Assembly (NCBI RefSeq): GCF_011057975.1
Contig: NZ_CP049109.1
Location: 434,001 to 498,000, forward strand
Reading direction: 5' to 3'
DNA length: 64,000 bases
DNA from: Sphingosinithalassobacter tenebrarum
GTDB lineage: Bacteria > Pseudomonadota > Alphaproteobacteria > Sphingomonadales > Sphingomonadaceae
In this document: positions 53,204-62,901 of the stretch, in pieces
How the letters are laid out: each line of letters opens with the position of its first letter
Position numbering within the stretch: the stretch's first letter is position 1
Notes under the pieces: model-generated
The model's input: the letters and a program-made list of their open reading frames with translations, nothing else
Told to the model about the DNA's origin: nothing
The model's database searches: none
Translations under genes and position numbers: made by a program

Positions 53204-54289
53204 TCAGCCGGTGAGTGCGTCGACGATCGCCTTGCCGCATTGGGCGGTGTTCGCGTTCCCGCCAAGGTCACGCGTGCGATATTCGGGCCGGGCGAGCACC
53301 TCCTCGATCGCGCGCACCACGGCCTCGGCGGCCGTGGTTTCGCCGAGATGATCGAGCATCAGCGCCGCCGACCAGATCTGGCCGACCGGATTGGCGATAT
53401 GCTGTCCGGCGATGTCCGGTGCCGAACCGTGCACCGGTTCGAACAGCGAGGGAAATCGCCGCTCGGGATTGATGTTGCCCGCGGGGGCGATGCCGATCGT
53501 GCCGGTGCAGGCCGGGCCGAGATCGGAAAGGATGTCGCCGAACAGGTTGGACGCCACCACGACGTCGAACCAGTCGGGGTGCTGGACGAAATGCGCGGTC
53601 AGGATGTCGATATGATATTTGTCCCAGCGTATGTCGGGATAGGCTTTCGCCATCGCTTCGACCCGCTCGTCCCAATAGGGCATGGTGATCGAAATCCCGT
53701 TCGACTTGGTGGCGGATGTCAGGTGCTTCTTCTCGCGCCGCTGGGCCAGGTCGAAGGCATAGCGCAGCACGCGATCGACGCCGACACGCGTCATCACCGT
53801 TTCCTGCATCACCACTTCGCGCTCGGTATCGGGGAAGATCTTGCCGCCGATCGAACTATATTCGCCCTCGGTATTCTCGCGCACGACGTAGAAGTCGATC
53901 TCGCCGGGTTTGCGGTTGGCGAGCGGCGAGGGGACGCCGGGCATCAGCCGGACGGGGCGCAGATTGACATATTGGTCGAATTCGCGCCGGAACTGGATCA
54001 GCGATCCCCATAGCGAAACGTGATCTGGCACGGTTTCGGGCCAGCCCACCGCGCCGAAGAAAATGGCGTCATGGCCACCGATCCGCGCCTTCCAGTCTGC
54101 GGGCATCATTGTGCCGTGCTGCTGGTAATAGTCGCACGAGGCGAAGTCGAAATGATCGAATTCGAACGCGCAGTCGAACCGCGAGGCGACCGTTTCGAGT
54201 ATGCGCAGCCCTTCGGGGACGACTTCCTTGCCGATGCCGTCCCCGGCGATGACGGCGATGCGATGGGCATTGGATCGGCGCATGGTCAT
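53204..54289 (-). CDS. ttuC: Tartrate dehydrogenase/decarboxylase (D-malate dehydrogenase type)
   Basis: NAD- and metal-dependent beta-hydroxyacid oxidative decarboxylase of 361 residues (family length about 360). Signatures are IAVIAGDGIGKEVVPEG, AIFFGAVGWPETVPDHVSLW, YVVRENTEGEYSSIGGKIF, LTSATKSNGISITMPYWDER and ASNLFGDILSDLGPACTGTI. It oxidises tartrate and D-malate; tartrate can yield glycerate by reductive decarboxylation. It is head of ttuC... in the sense of the last gene on this strand: upstream, glycerate 2-kinase overlaps it by 4 bp. Confidence 0.92.
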   Translation of the reverse strand: MTMRRSNAHRIAVIAGDGIGKEVVPEGLRILETVASRFDCAFEFDHFDFASCDYYQQHGTMMPADWKARIGGHDAIFFGAVGWPETVPDHVSLWGSLIQFRREFDQYVNLRPVRLMPGVPSPLANRKPGEIDFYVVRENTEGEYSSIGGKIFPDTEREVVMQETVMTRVGVDRVLRYAFDLAQRREKKHLTSATKSNGISITMPYWDERVEAMAKAYPDIRWDKYHIDILTAHFVQHPDWFDVVVASNLFGDILSDLGPACTGTIGIAPAGNINPERRFPSLFEPVHGSAPDIAGQHIANPVGQIWSAALMLDHLGETTAAEAVVRAIEEVLARPEYRTRDLGGNANTAQCGKAIVDALTG

Positions 54290-55608
54290 TTCCTTTCGTC
54301 CGCCGCTGCATCGATCAGGATCGCGCGGAAATCATTGACGTTGGTATGTGTGGGGCCGGTTACGACCAGTGCGTCGGCGGCCTCGAAGAACCGATAGGCA
54401 TCGCTGGCCTCCAGCGCCTGCGAGGCGGGAAGGCCCTTTGCTTCGGCGATCGCCAGCGTTTCGGGGCCGATCACGGCGCCGGCATTGGTTTCGGTGCCGT
54501 CGATTCCGTCGGTATCGGCCGCCAGCGCATGGATGGCGGGTTCGCCGCGAAGCGCCTGTGCCAGCGCGAGCAGAAACTCGCCATTGCGTCCGCCGCGGCC
54601 GTTGCCGCGCACGGTGACGCTCGTCTCGCCGCCGGACAGCAGGACGCAGGGAGGCTCGGCAGGCTGACGATAGCGCCGGACCTGCATCGCGATGCCGGCA
54701 TGGACAATGGCTGCCTCGCGTGCCTCGCCTTCGATCGCGCTGCCAAGAATGAAAGGCGTATAGCCGGCCTCCCGCGCTACAGCCGCGGCGGCGTCCAGCG
54801 CCATTTGCGGACTGGCGACCAGGCGGAAATCGGATGGTGGCAGCGCGCCGGGCTTGGGGGTTTCGCTGTCCGCCTGCGCGAGCCAGTGGCGGACGGCGCG
54901 GGCGGGAGTGAGGTTCAGCGCGTCGAAGGTCGCAAGCGCGTCCTGTCGCGTGGTCGGGTCGGCGACCGTCGGGCCAGAGGCGATCGTCGCCGGATCGTCC
55001 CCCGGCACGTCGGAGATCGCGAGCGTCACCAGCCGCGCAGGTCGCGCGCGTTCGGCGAGACGCCCTCCCGCCACCAGCGAGAGATGTTTGCGGATGCAGT
55101 TCATCTGCGCGACCGTGGCTCCTGAACGGAGCAAGTCGCGAAAGGTGGCCTGCAGTTCGGCCAGGCCGATGCCGGGCGGCGGCGCGGCGAGCAGCGCCGA
55201 TCCGCCGCCCGATATCAGGCACAGTACCAGGTCGCGCTCGGTCAGCCCGTCGAGCAGCGAGAGCATGTCCCGCGTCGCCGCGACTCCGGCGGCATCGGGA
55301 ACGGGGTGCCCGGCTTCGCATACGGTGATGCGTTCGCACAGCAGCGCATGGCCGTGGCGCGTGATGACGAGACCTTCAAGCGCTCCGTTCCAATGGCGTT
55401 CGACCGCTTGCGCCATGCCGGCGGCGGCCTTTCCTGCCCCGATGACGACCGTTCGTCCCGCCGGTGCGGGAGGCAGCGCGGCGGGGACGCATTGGTCGGG
55501 CTGGGCACTGGCCACGGCGGCATCGAACAAGCGACGCAGCAGCGCTTGTGCCGGCTGGTCGGCGGTGTGCCCGCCTTCGCAGGCCTTCCCTGGATCAGGT
55601 TTGCGCAT
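54286..55608 (-). CDS. gckA: Glycerate 2-kinase (MOFRL family)
   Basis: Phosphorylates D-glycerate to 2-phosphoglycerate, joining the pathway to glycolysis. It has 440 residues with TVVIGAGKAAAGMAQAVERH, LVLCLISGGGSALLAAPPPG, MNCIRKHLSLVAGGRLAE and the C-terminal MOFRL block VTVRGNGRGGRNGEFLLALA. In older annotation this family is called hydroxypyruvate reductase TtuD. It overlaps ttuC by 4 bp and lies 6 bp after the D-2-hydroxyacid dehydrogenase stop. Confidence 0.92.
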   Translation of the reverse strand: MRKPDPGKACEGGHTADQPAQALLRRLFDAAVASAQPDQCVPAALPPAPAGRTVVIGAGKAAAGMAQAVERHWNGALEGLVITRHGHALLCERITVCEAGHPVPDAAGVAATRDMLSLLDGLTERDLVLCLISGGGSALLAAPPPGIGLAELQATFRDLLRSGATVAQMNCIRKHLSLVAGGRLAERARPARLVTLAISDVPGDDPATIASGPTVADPTTRQDALATFDALNLTPARAVRHWLAQADSETPKPGALPPSDFRLVASPQMALDAAAAVAREAGYTPFILGSAIEGEAREAAIVHAGIAMQVRRYRQPAEPPCVLLSGGETSVTVRGNGRGGRNGEFLLALAQALRGEPAIHALAADTDGIDGTETNAGAVIGPETLAIAEAKGLPASQALEASDAYRFFEAADALVVTGPTHTNVNDFRAILIDAAADERK

Positions 55609-55614
55609 CGCGGG

Positions 55615-56610
55615 CTATCGCGGCCGGCCGTCCGCGACTACCGTTTCCGGTGCGGGGTCCTTGCCGTCGAGGACGGCGACGACGCTGCGTGCGGCGACCA
55701 TGTTGGTGCGCGCCAGCCCTTCCTGCGTCGATGCCGCGGCATGCGGCGTGGCGATGACGTTGGGCAGCGCGATCAGCTCCTGCGTAACCTCGCGATAGGA
55801 CGCGTCGCTCTCGCTGAGATACACGTCGAGGCCGGCGCCCGCAATTGTGCCCTTCTTGAGGGCGGCCAGCAGCGCCCTGTCGTCGACCAGCCCGCCGCGC
55901 GCGGCGTTGATGAGGAAACTGCCCGGCTTCATCCGCGCGATCCGCTCGGCATCGAACAGGAAACGCGTCGCTTCGGTCAGCGGGGCATGAACGGTGACAT
56001 AGTCGCTCTCGCGCACCAGCGTATCGAGGTCGGTGACTTTGACATTGGCGGGCGTGGCTTCGGGCAGATCGCCTTGCGTCACCGCCAGAATGCGACAGTC
56101 GAAGCCCTGCAGCCGCTGCGCGACGCTGCGCCCGATCCGGCCCATGCCGATGATGCCGACCGTGCTTTCGAAGAGATCCCGGCCCGTCAGGATCGAAAAG
56201 TCGCCGTCGATCATCTTCGCCTGGGTTTCGCGGAAGCGATGCCCCACGGCAAGCATCAGCGCGAGCGTGTGATCGGCGACCGACGCATCGTTGCCGCCCG
56301 CGGCGATGCATACGACCTTGCCCAGATCCCGGGCCGCATCCAGATCGACGCGTTCATAGCCGACACCCCGGCGCGAGATGATTTTGAGGTCGGGCAGCGC
56401 CTGCTGCAGTTCGCGAGTCACTTTCGCATGGCCGACGATCCATCCGGCGGCGCCCGCCAGCGCCTCGACCAGCGTGTCGTGATCGAGGCCGCCATCCGCC
56501 TGTCCCGGCGGCAGGTCGGCAATTACGACCTCGCAGCCATTTTCCCGCAGATAGGAAATGGTCGCTTCATCGAAGAAACGCTGGGTGACGACGACTCGCC
56601 GATCGGACAC
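55615..56610 (-). CDS. D-2-hydroxyacid dehydrogenase
   Basis: A 331-residue NAD(P)-dependent reductase of the glycerate/phosphoglycerate dehydrogenase family. The cofactor loop is GIIGMGRIGRSVAQRL; the catalytic Arg is in NAARGGLVDDRAL, with a Glu in the following block and His in TPHAAASTQEG. It likely interconverts hydroxypyruvate and D-glycerate, upstream of the kinase. The start is GTG 56610 with GGGAGAG 8 bp before it; the open frame further upstream runs antisense to the LysR gene. Confidence 0.87.
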   Translation of the reverse strand: MSDRRVVVTQRFFDEATISYLRENGCEVVIADLPPGQADGGLDHDTLVEALAGAAGWIVGHAKVTRELQQALPDLKIISRRGVGYERVDLDAARDLGKVVCIAAGGNDASVADHTLALMLAVGHRFRETQAKMIDGDFSILTGRDLFESTVGIIGMGRIGRSVAQRLQGFDCRILAVTQGDLPEATPANVKVTDLDTLVRESDYVTVHAPLTEATRFLFDAERIARMKPGSFLINAARGGLVDDRALLAALKKGTIAGAGLDVYLSESDASYREVTQELIALPNVIATPHAAASTQEGLARTNMVAARSVVAVLDGKDPAPETVVADGRPR

Positions 56611-56711
56611 GAAATGCTCTCCCTCTCGCTCGTTCGCTCCCGGATAGGGAGCGCCGCGCCGGGAAACCAATGCGGAAATCCAATCAATTGATGCAGGCCG
56701 GTTCGCCGGCG

Positions 56712-57602
56712 CTACGCCTCCCGGGTGCTGGCGAGGATACGCGACCAGAAGCTTTCGGCGGCCATCGACTGGCGGGCGCGGGGCCGCCACAGCCGTATCT
56801 CGATCTCGACATCCTCTTCCTCCGGTCCGGCGCGCTCCAGCCGCCCTTCGTCGAGATCCTCCTGCACCAGGCTCAGCGCGGTCCAGGCGATGCCGCGCCC
56901 GTCGCGCGCCATTGCGGTGAGGACGCTGGCGAGATGCGAGGAGAAGGCGGGCTGTGCCGGCGGCTGCCGATCCTCGCGTTCCCACGCTGAGGCCAGAATC
57001 CGGCCCATTCCCGATTCCGCCGTGAAGGCCAGTTGCGGCGCCTGCGCGAGACCCGTTTCGCGTAGGAGCGCGGGGACGGCCACCGGCAAGAGCCGGTCAT
57101 GTCCGAGCTGCACCGAGCGGAAGTCCGAACTCAGCCGTGTCGATGCCGCTTCATGGTGATGGCACAGCAGGAACTGCGCCTTGCCTTCTACCATCAGGCG
57201 TTCGCAGGCGACCATGTGATCGGCGGTGAGGGCGATCGTCGCCTCGACCGGCTGCTCGGCTTCCAGGCGGCGTAGCCAACGGGGAAAGAAGGTCAGCGAC
57301 AGGACATGCGTCGAGGCGAAGCGTAGCGTTTCGTGATCGAATTTCGCCGCCGCGCGTGCGGCTTCGCGGCCGAGCTGGAGGCGACGCAGCGTTTCTTCGG
57401 CCACCAGCCGGAAGCTCTCGCCCGCCGCGGTCAGGCCGATGCGGTGAGTCCGCCGGTCGATCAGCGGGGTGCCGACCCAATCCTCGAGCGATTTGATCCG
57501 GCGGCTGAAGCTCGGCTGGCTGACCGACCGGCTTTCGGCGGCGCGCGAAAAGCCGCCCTGATCGATCAGCGCCAGAAAATCCTCAAGCCAGGTGACATCC
57601 AT
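56712..57602 (-). CDS. LysR-family regulator
   Basis: A 296-residue regulator: N-terminal winged helix (DVTWLEDFLALIDQGGFSRA, then SVSQPSFSRRIKSLEDWVG) and a periplasmic-binding-like effector domain. It is transcribed away from the hydantoinase genes with a 166-bp gap and towards the hydroxyacid genes, so it could control both. A 10-bp palindrome, ATCAATTGAT, lies at 56683-56692 between it and the dehydrogenase start. Confidence 0.9.
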   Translation of the reverse strand: MDVTWLEDFLALIDQGGFSRAAESRSVSQPSFSRRIKSLEDWVGTPLIDRRTHRIGLTAAGESFRLVAEETLRRLQLGREAARAAAKFDHETLRFASTHVLSLTFFPRWLRRLEAEQPVEATIALTADHMVACERLMVEGKAQFLLCHHHEAASTRLSSDFRSVQLGHDRLLPVAVPALLRETGLAQAPQLAFTAESGMGRILASAWEREDRQPPAQPAFSSHLASVLTAMARDGRGIAWTALSLVQEDLDEGRLERAGPEEEDVEIEIRLWRPRARQSMAAESFWSRILASTREA

Positions 57603-57768
57603 CGCCCGGGCAGCCCTTTCGCAAATGCCTTTCTGTTCGCCAGTTACCGGCCTTGCCCCGTCATGGCCAGCGAGCCGGTGGATGATTTGATGCGCAAAGC
57701 GAATTGGATGCGTCGGAAAGCGGCTGCTAGCCCGACAGGATAAAAGCACCCCTTGGAGAGGAAGCGAT

Positions 57769-59424
57769 ATGGCTCCGGCATTCGATCCGGTGACCCTGGA
57801 AATCCTGTGGAGTCGCCTGATCGCGGTGGCGGATGAATCCGCCACGACCCTGTTGCGGACCGCATTTACGCCCATCATCCGGGAATCGAACGATTTCGCG
57901 ACGTGCCTGATGACGGTCGACGGCGAAGCGCTCGCCGAATGCAGCGGCGGCATCCCCGCCTTTGCCGGACTGCTCGCTCGCGCTGCGCAGCATATCCTGC
58001 GCAAGTTTCCCCATGAGGTCTGGCAGGAAGGCGACTGCGTCTTCACCAACGATCCCTGGATCGCGACCGGGCACTTGCCCGATGTGGCGATGATCGCGCC
58101 GATCTTCTTCAGGGGGCGGCTCGTTGGCTTTTCCGGCACGGTGGCGCATACGCCGGACATTGGCGGGCGGCAGGGTGCCGACAATCGCGAGCTGTTCGAG
58201 GAAGGCGTGTGCATCCCCCCGCTGCACCTCTATCGCGCCGGAGATCGCTGCGAGGAGATGCTGGCGCTCTTCCTTGAAAATGTACGTCAGCCCGACCTGT
58301 TGCTCGGAGACCTGGAGGCGCAGGTGACTGCGAACGCGGTCTGCCGCAGGCGCGCGGTTGCCTTTCTGGAAGAGGCCGGGCTGGAGGATTTCGAGGCGCT
58401 CGCGCGCGCAATTCACGGCATGTCGGAACGCGCGATGCGCACGGCGATCGCGTCGCTGCCCGACGGCGAATATCACTCCGAAATCGAACTCGACGGCTTT
58501 CCCGATCATCCGACTCGGATCTGCTGCACGGTTACGATCGAAGGCGACGCGATGACGGTCGACTATGCCGGCAGTTCGAAACAGAATGGCCGCGCCACCA
58601 ACTGCACGCTCAACTATACCCATGCCTACAGCATCTACCCGCTCAAATGCGTGCTCGATCCCGACACGCGCCGGAACGAAGGCTCCTACCGTCCGATCCG
58701 GGTGACCGCGCCCGAGGGCAGCGTGCTCAATGCGGCGCGTCCGGCCGCCGTCAATGCGCGGCATCTGTCGGGTCATGCCTTGAGCTGCGCGCTGTATCAG
58801 GCGCTCGCGGAGATACTTCCAGACCGGGTGCTTGCCGACAGCGGCGGTGCGCCGGCGCTGCGCGCGGGAATCGTCGGGCGATCCGACGCCGGGGATCCCT
58901 TCACGATGATCCTGTTCGCCAGCGCGGGAATGGGTGCCTCTGCGCATGGCGACGGACTTGCCACCACTGCCTTCCCGACCAATTCGGGCGCGGGGAGCCT
59001 GGAAGTGCTCGAAGCCGGCGCGCCGGTGCTGTTCAAGCGCAAGCAATTGCGCGTCGATTCAGGCGGTGCCGGTAAGTATCGCGGCGGATTGGGGCAGGTC
59101 TGCGAGATCGAGAATATCGCTTCGCAGACAGTATATGTGACGATCATCGGCGAACGCGAGAAACATCCCGCGCGCGGCGTTCTGGGCGGGCAGCCGGGAG
59201 CCTGCGCATCGGCTTCGGTCGGGGGCCTGGGCGCGGTTTCGCTCAAGTCGCGCAGCCCGCTGAAGCCCGGGGCCTCGGTAACCTTCCATTTCGCTGGTGG
59301 CGGCGGGTTCGGCGATCCGGCCGAACGCGATCCAGCGGCGGTGGCGACCGATATGAGGCTTGGACTGGTATCGGAGGACGCGGCCCGGCGCGATTATCCG
59401 CAGGTCGCCGGAGGCGGCGCATGA
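57769..59424 (+). CDS. Hydantoinase B/oxoprolinase family protein
   Basis: A 551-residue subunit of an ATP-dependent hydantoinase, 5-oxoprolinase or acetone-carboxylase-like enzyme. It shows FDPVTLEILWSRLIAVADES, ECSGGIPAFAGLLARAAQHI, DCVFTNDPWIATGHLPDVAM and SGGAGKYRGGLGQV-like Gly-rich regions. Ring-opening of a lactam or carboxylation is typical of the family. GAGAGGAAG precedes ATG 57769. It overlaps the A subunit by 4 bp. Confidence 0.9.
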   Translation: MAPAFDPVTLEILWSRLIAVADESATTLLRTAFTPIIRESNDFATCLMTVDGEALAECSGGIPAFAGLLARAAQHILRKFPHEVWQEGDCVFTNDPWIATGHLPDVAMIAPIFFRGRLVGFSGTVAHTPDIGGRQGADNRELFEEGVCIPPLHLYRAGDRCEEMLALFLENVRQPDLLLGDLEAQVTANAVCRRRAVAFLEEAGLEDFEALARAIHGMSERAMRTAIASLPDGEYHSEIELDGFPDHPTRICCTVTIEGDAMTVDYAGSSKQNGRATNCTLNYTHAYSIYPLKCVLDPDTRRNEGSYRPIRVTAPEGSVLNAARPAAVNARHLSGHALSCALYQALAEILPDRVLADSGGAPALRAGIVGRSDAGDPFTMILFASAGMGASAHGDGLATTAFPTNSGAGSLEVLEAGAPVLFKRKQLRVDSGGAGKYRGGLGQVCEIENIASQTVYVTIIGEREKHPARGVLGGQPGACASASVGGLGAVSLKSRSPLKPGASVTFHFAGGGGFGDPAERDPAAVATDMRLGLVSEDAARRDYPQVAGGGA

Positions 59425-61523
59425 CGCCAATGCGGACGGCTCGTATCGGCGTCGATATCGGCGGAACCTTCACCGATCTTGTGCTGCACGACGAAGCGCG
59501 CGGCATCACCCATACGGGCAAGCGGCTGACGACGCCCGAAGCGCCCAGCCGCGCGATCATCGAGGGGATCGGGCGGCTGCTCGCCGAAACCGGGACGGAG
59601 CCCGAACAGATCAGCGCGATCGTTCATGGCACGACGCTCGTCACCAATACCGTGCTCGAACGCACCGGCGCGCGCGTCGGGCTGATCGCCACCGATGGCC
59701 TGACCGATCAGATCGAGATGGGGCGCGAAACGCGCTATGACACTGACAATCTGTTCCAGCCCGCAGTGCCGGTGATCGTGCCGCGCGACCTTCGTCGCGG
59801 CGTGATCGAACGCATTCTCGCCGACGGCACGGTCCACACGCCGCTCGATGTCGCGATGCTGGAGGCGCAGCTGCGCTCGCTGGTCGATGCGGGCGTCGAG
59901 GCGCTCGCCATCGCCTTCATGAACGCCTATCGCAACCCCGAGCACGAGCTGCGGGCGAAAGCCGTCGCCGAGCGGCTCTTTCCGAACCTGCCCGTTACCA
60001 TTTCCTCTGCGGTGGCGCCCGAAATCCGGGAATATGAGCGAACCAATACCGCGTGCGTGAACGCCTATGTCCAGCCGCGCGTGCGGGGGTATCTCGACCG
60101 GCTCACCGAAGAGCTCGCGGCGATGGGATTTGCCGGGGACCTGTCGATCATGCTGTCGAGCGGCGGCGTCACGACGATCGAGGAAGCGAAGGCGTTTCCC
60201 GTGCGATTGATCGAATCCGGTCCTGCGGCGGGCGCGATCGCGGCCGCCCATATCGCGCGCAAGATCGGCGAGGATCACCTGATCTCGTTCGATATGGGGG
60301 GCACGACGGCGAAGATGTGCCTGATCGAAAATGCCACCCCGCATGTGAAGCATGATTTCGAGGCCGGCAGGCTCGAACGCTTCAAGCAGGGCTCGGGCCT
60401 TCCGCTCAAGGTCGCGGTGGTCGACATGATCGAGATCAGCGGCGGCGGCGGTTCGATCGCGGCGGTCGACAAGCTCGGGCTGATGAAGGTCGGGCCGCGC
60501 AGCGCCAGCTCGGTGCCCGGCCCGGTCGCCTATGGTCTTGGCGGGACCGAACCGACCGTTACCGACGCCGATCTGCTGCTCGGCTATCTCAATCCCGAAT
60601 TCTTTCTCGGCGGCGAGATGGCGCTGCGGCTCGACGATGTGCGCAGCGCGATCGCGGAGCGGCTGGCGGACCCGCTCGGGATGCGCGGCGCGGACGCGGC
60701 TGCGGGGATCCAGGGGATCGTCAACGAAAGCATGGCGGCGGCAACACGCATGCATCTGGCGGAGAAGGGCAAGGACCCGCGCGATTATACCATGCTCGCA
60801 TTCGGTGGCGCCGGACCGGTCCACGCCTATGCGCTGGCACGGCTGCTCGGCGTGCGGCGGCTGGTCGTGCCGATGGGCGCGGGCGTGATTTCGGCCTTCG
60901 GTTTTCTGGTGGCCGCTCCCGCAGTCAACGATTCGCGCGGCTATTTCGAACGGCTCGAACGCGTCGACTGGCAGCATGTCTCCGGCCTGTATGGCGAAAT
61001 GGAAGCGCGCGCGCGGAACATGTTCGCGGCAATGGGCGCGCGGGCCGACGATATCCAGATCGAATATGCCGCGGACATGCGATACAGTGGGCAAGGGTTC
61101 GAAATCACGGTCCCGCTGCCGGAAAACTGCCTGGAAGGCGGACGCACCGATGCGGTGCGGGAGGCTTTTCAGACTCGATATCGGCAACTGTTCAACCGGT
61201 CGGTCGAGAATATCCCGGTCGAGGCAGTGAACTGGCGTCTCTCCGCGTCGCTGCCCGCGCAGGATATCAGCCTGGCCCACAATGTGCGCGACGAACCCGC
61301 CGAGCGCGGGACACGCGACGTGACGTTCCCCGGACACGGCCCGGTACCGGCACGGGTCTACAACCGATATGCCCTGCAACACGGCGTTCGGATCGAAGGC
61401 CCGGCCGTGTTCGAAGAACGCGAATCGAGCTTCATCATCGGCCCTGAAGCCGTGGCCGAGGTCGATGAACATGCAAATCTTGTCGTCACCATCGATTATG
61501 CGAACGCTGCTCATGGCGGATGA
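59421..61523 (+). CDS. Hydantoinase A/oxoprolinase family protein
   Basis: ATP-hydrolysing partner of the B subunit, 700 residues. The N-terminal actin-like phosphate loop is IGVDIGGTFTDLVLHD; the second is ISFDMGGTTAKMCLIE; the block GNVINESMAAATRMHLAE-like near residue 440 and FGGAGPVHAYALARLLGV are family-typical. Size and order (B then A) fit the family. It overlaps the MFS gene by 11 bp. Which lactam, hydantoin or ketone is used cannot be told. Confidence 0.9.
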   Translation: MTPMRTARIGVDIGGTFTDLVLHDEARGITHTGKRLTTPEAPSRAIIEGIGRLLAETGTEPEQISAIVHGTTLVTNTVLERTGARVGLIATDGLTDQIEMGRETRYDTDNLFQPAVPVIVPRDLRRGVIERILADGTVHTPLDVAMLEAQLRSLVDAGVEALAIAFMNAYRNPEHELRAKAVAERLFPNLPVTISSAVAPEIREYERTNTACVNAYVQPRVRGYLDRLTEELAAMGFAGDLSIMLSSGGVTTIEEAKAFPVRLIESGPAAGAIAAAHIARKIGEDHLISFDMGGTTAKMCLIENATPHVKHDFEAGRLERFKQGSGLPLKVAVVDMIEISGGGGSIAAVDKLGLMKVGPRSASSVPGPVAYGLGGTEPTVTDADLLLGYLNPEFFLGGEMALRLDDVRSAIAERLADPLGMRGADAAAGIQGIVNESMAAATRMHLAEKGKDPRDYTMLAFGGAGPVHAYALARLLGVRRLVVPMGAGVISAFGFLVAAPAVNDSRGYFERLERVDWQHVSGLYGEMEARARNMFAAMGARADDIQIEYAADMRYSGQGFEITVPLPENCLEGGRTDAVREAFQTRYRQLFNRSVENIPVEAVNWRLSASLPAQDISLAHNVRDEPAERGTRDVTFPGHGPVPARVYNRYALQHGVRIEGPAVFEERESSFIIGPEAVAEVDEHANLVVTIDYANAAHGG

Positions 61524-62901
61524 TGGCAAAACCGTACCGGACCAGAGGCAAGATGGCGCGCGGGGCGGTGTCGAGCCGCACTGGTGGGCACTTGCCGTGC
61601 TGTTCCTCTATTACAGCTTCACTTATGTCGATCGTTCGCTGGCTTCGGTGCTGGTGCCGGAAATCAAGCGCACCATTCATCTGAGCGACACGGCGATCGG
61701 GATGATCCTCGGCGCGATCCCCACCGGAGCATTCGCGCTCGCCAGCCTGCCCGCGGGGTTCGCCGCCGACCGGTTTCCCCGCAAATGGATCATCGGCCTG
61801 GGCGTGGCCCTTTTCTCGATCGCGACGGTGTTGCTCGGGCTTTCCGACGGCGCATGGGAGATCATGGCCGCGCGCGCCCTCGGGGCGATCGGTGAGGCGG
61901 CAATCCTGCCCGCATCCTATTCCTTTCTCGCCGACAGCTTTCCGCGCAAGCGCGTCGGCACGGCAATCGCCATCTTCTCGATGGGTGCCAAGGCGGGTGT
62001 CGCGACGTCGCTGGCGCTGGGCGGCGCGGTGCTGATCTTCGCGCAGGACATTGTCGCTCGGGGCCAGGGCTTCGGCTTGTTCGCCTGGCAGGTCGAGTTT
62101 CTGATCTTCGCCGGGCCGATGCTGCTGTGCCTGTTGCTGATCCTGACGCTGAAGGAACCGCCGCGCCAGCGCATGGCGACCTTCGGAGAGCGGAAGGGCA
62201 GCGAACTGGCCGCTTATGTGAAGAGCCAGCGGCGCCTTCTGCTGCTGCTGATCGGCGGGTTCGCGGCCGTGTGTTTCTGCGGTTTTTCGCTCGGCAACTG
62301 GATACCCGCCTATCTTTCGCGCCGCTTCGCCATGCAGCCGCAGGAATATGGGCCGATCCTGGCACTGCTCAGCATCGCGTCCGGGCTCACGATGCTGGTG
62401 AAGGGGATGCTGATCGACTGGCTGTATATCCGCGGGGTGAAGGACGCCTATGTCCGGCTTTACACCTGGCTGCTCGCCGGCTCTCTGCCGATCGTCTGGA
62501 CCATGTTCCTGGTCGACAGCAAATGGCTGTTCCTGGTGATGCTGGGGCTGGTGCAGATCGTAACCATCCCCTTCATTTCCTATGCTTCCACGACGTTTCA
62601 GGTGATCGCGCCGGGCAACATCCGCGCGCGGATCACATCGGCCGCGCTGATCCTCTTCGCGATCGCGGGCGGGCTCGGAACCTCCTCGGTGGGTGCGATG
62701 AACGACTTGCTGTTCGGCGGCGACAGCGGCCTCGGCAATTCGCTCGCGCTCGGGGTGTCGGTGATGATGCCGACCGCGCTGATCCTGCTGCGGCTTGCAC
62801 TGAAACCGTTGCACGCCGCCGTGGTGCAGGCGGAACAGCTGAACCGGGAAATGCCGCCCGAACCGGCCAAGCCGATGGGAGGTGCGGAAGCCGATGTCTG
62901 A
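61513..62901 (+). CDS. MFS transporter
   Basis: A 462-residue MFS carrier of the spinster/hexuronate-like group with about twelve helices. Motifs are FAADRFPRKWIIGLGVALFS (loop 2-3) and RALGAIGEAAILPASYSFLA. ATG 61513 overlaps the end of the hydantoinase A gene; an in-frame ATG at 61498 is the alternative. Its stop overlaps the amidohydrolase gene by 8 bp, so it should carry the substrate of this enzyme set. Confidence 0.87.
   Translation: MADDGKTVPDQRQDGARGGVEPHWWALAVLFLYYSFTYVDRSLASVLVPEIKRTIHLSDTAIGMILGAIPTGAFALASLPAGFAADRFPRKWIIGLGVALFSIATVLLGLSDGAWEIMAARALGAIGEAAILPASYSFLADSFPRKRVGTAIAIFSMGAKAGVATSLALGGAVLIFAQDIVARGQGFGLFAWQVEFLIFAGPMLLCLLLILTLKEPPRQRMATFGERKGSELAAYVKSQRRLLLLLIGGFAAVCFCGFSLGNWIPAYLSRRFAMQPQEYGPILALLSIASGLTMLVKGMLIDWLYIRGVKDAYVRLYTWLLAGSLPIVWTMFLVDSKWLFLVMLGLVQIVTIPFISYASTTFQVIAPGNIRARITSAALILFAIAGGLGTSSVGAMNDLLFGGDSGLGNSLALGVSVMMPTALILLRLALKPLHAAVVQAEQLNREMPPEPAKPMGGAEADV

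Noticed and set aside
57703..57714. A fourth copy of the shared operator motif before the hydantoinase genes
   Set aside because: ATTGGATGCGTC matches only 9 of 12 positions and lacks the CAAT arm, so it is not listed as a feature.
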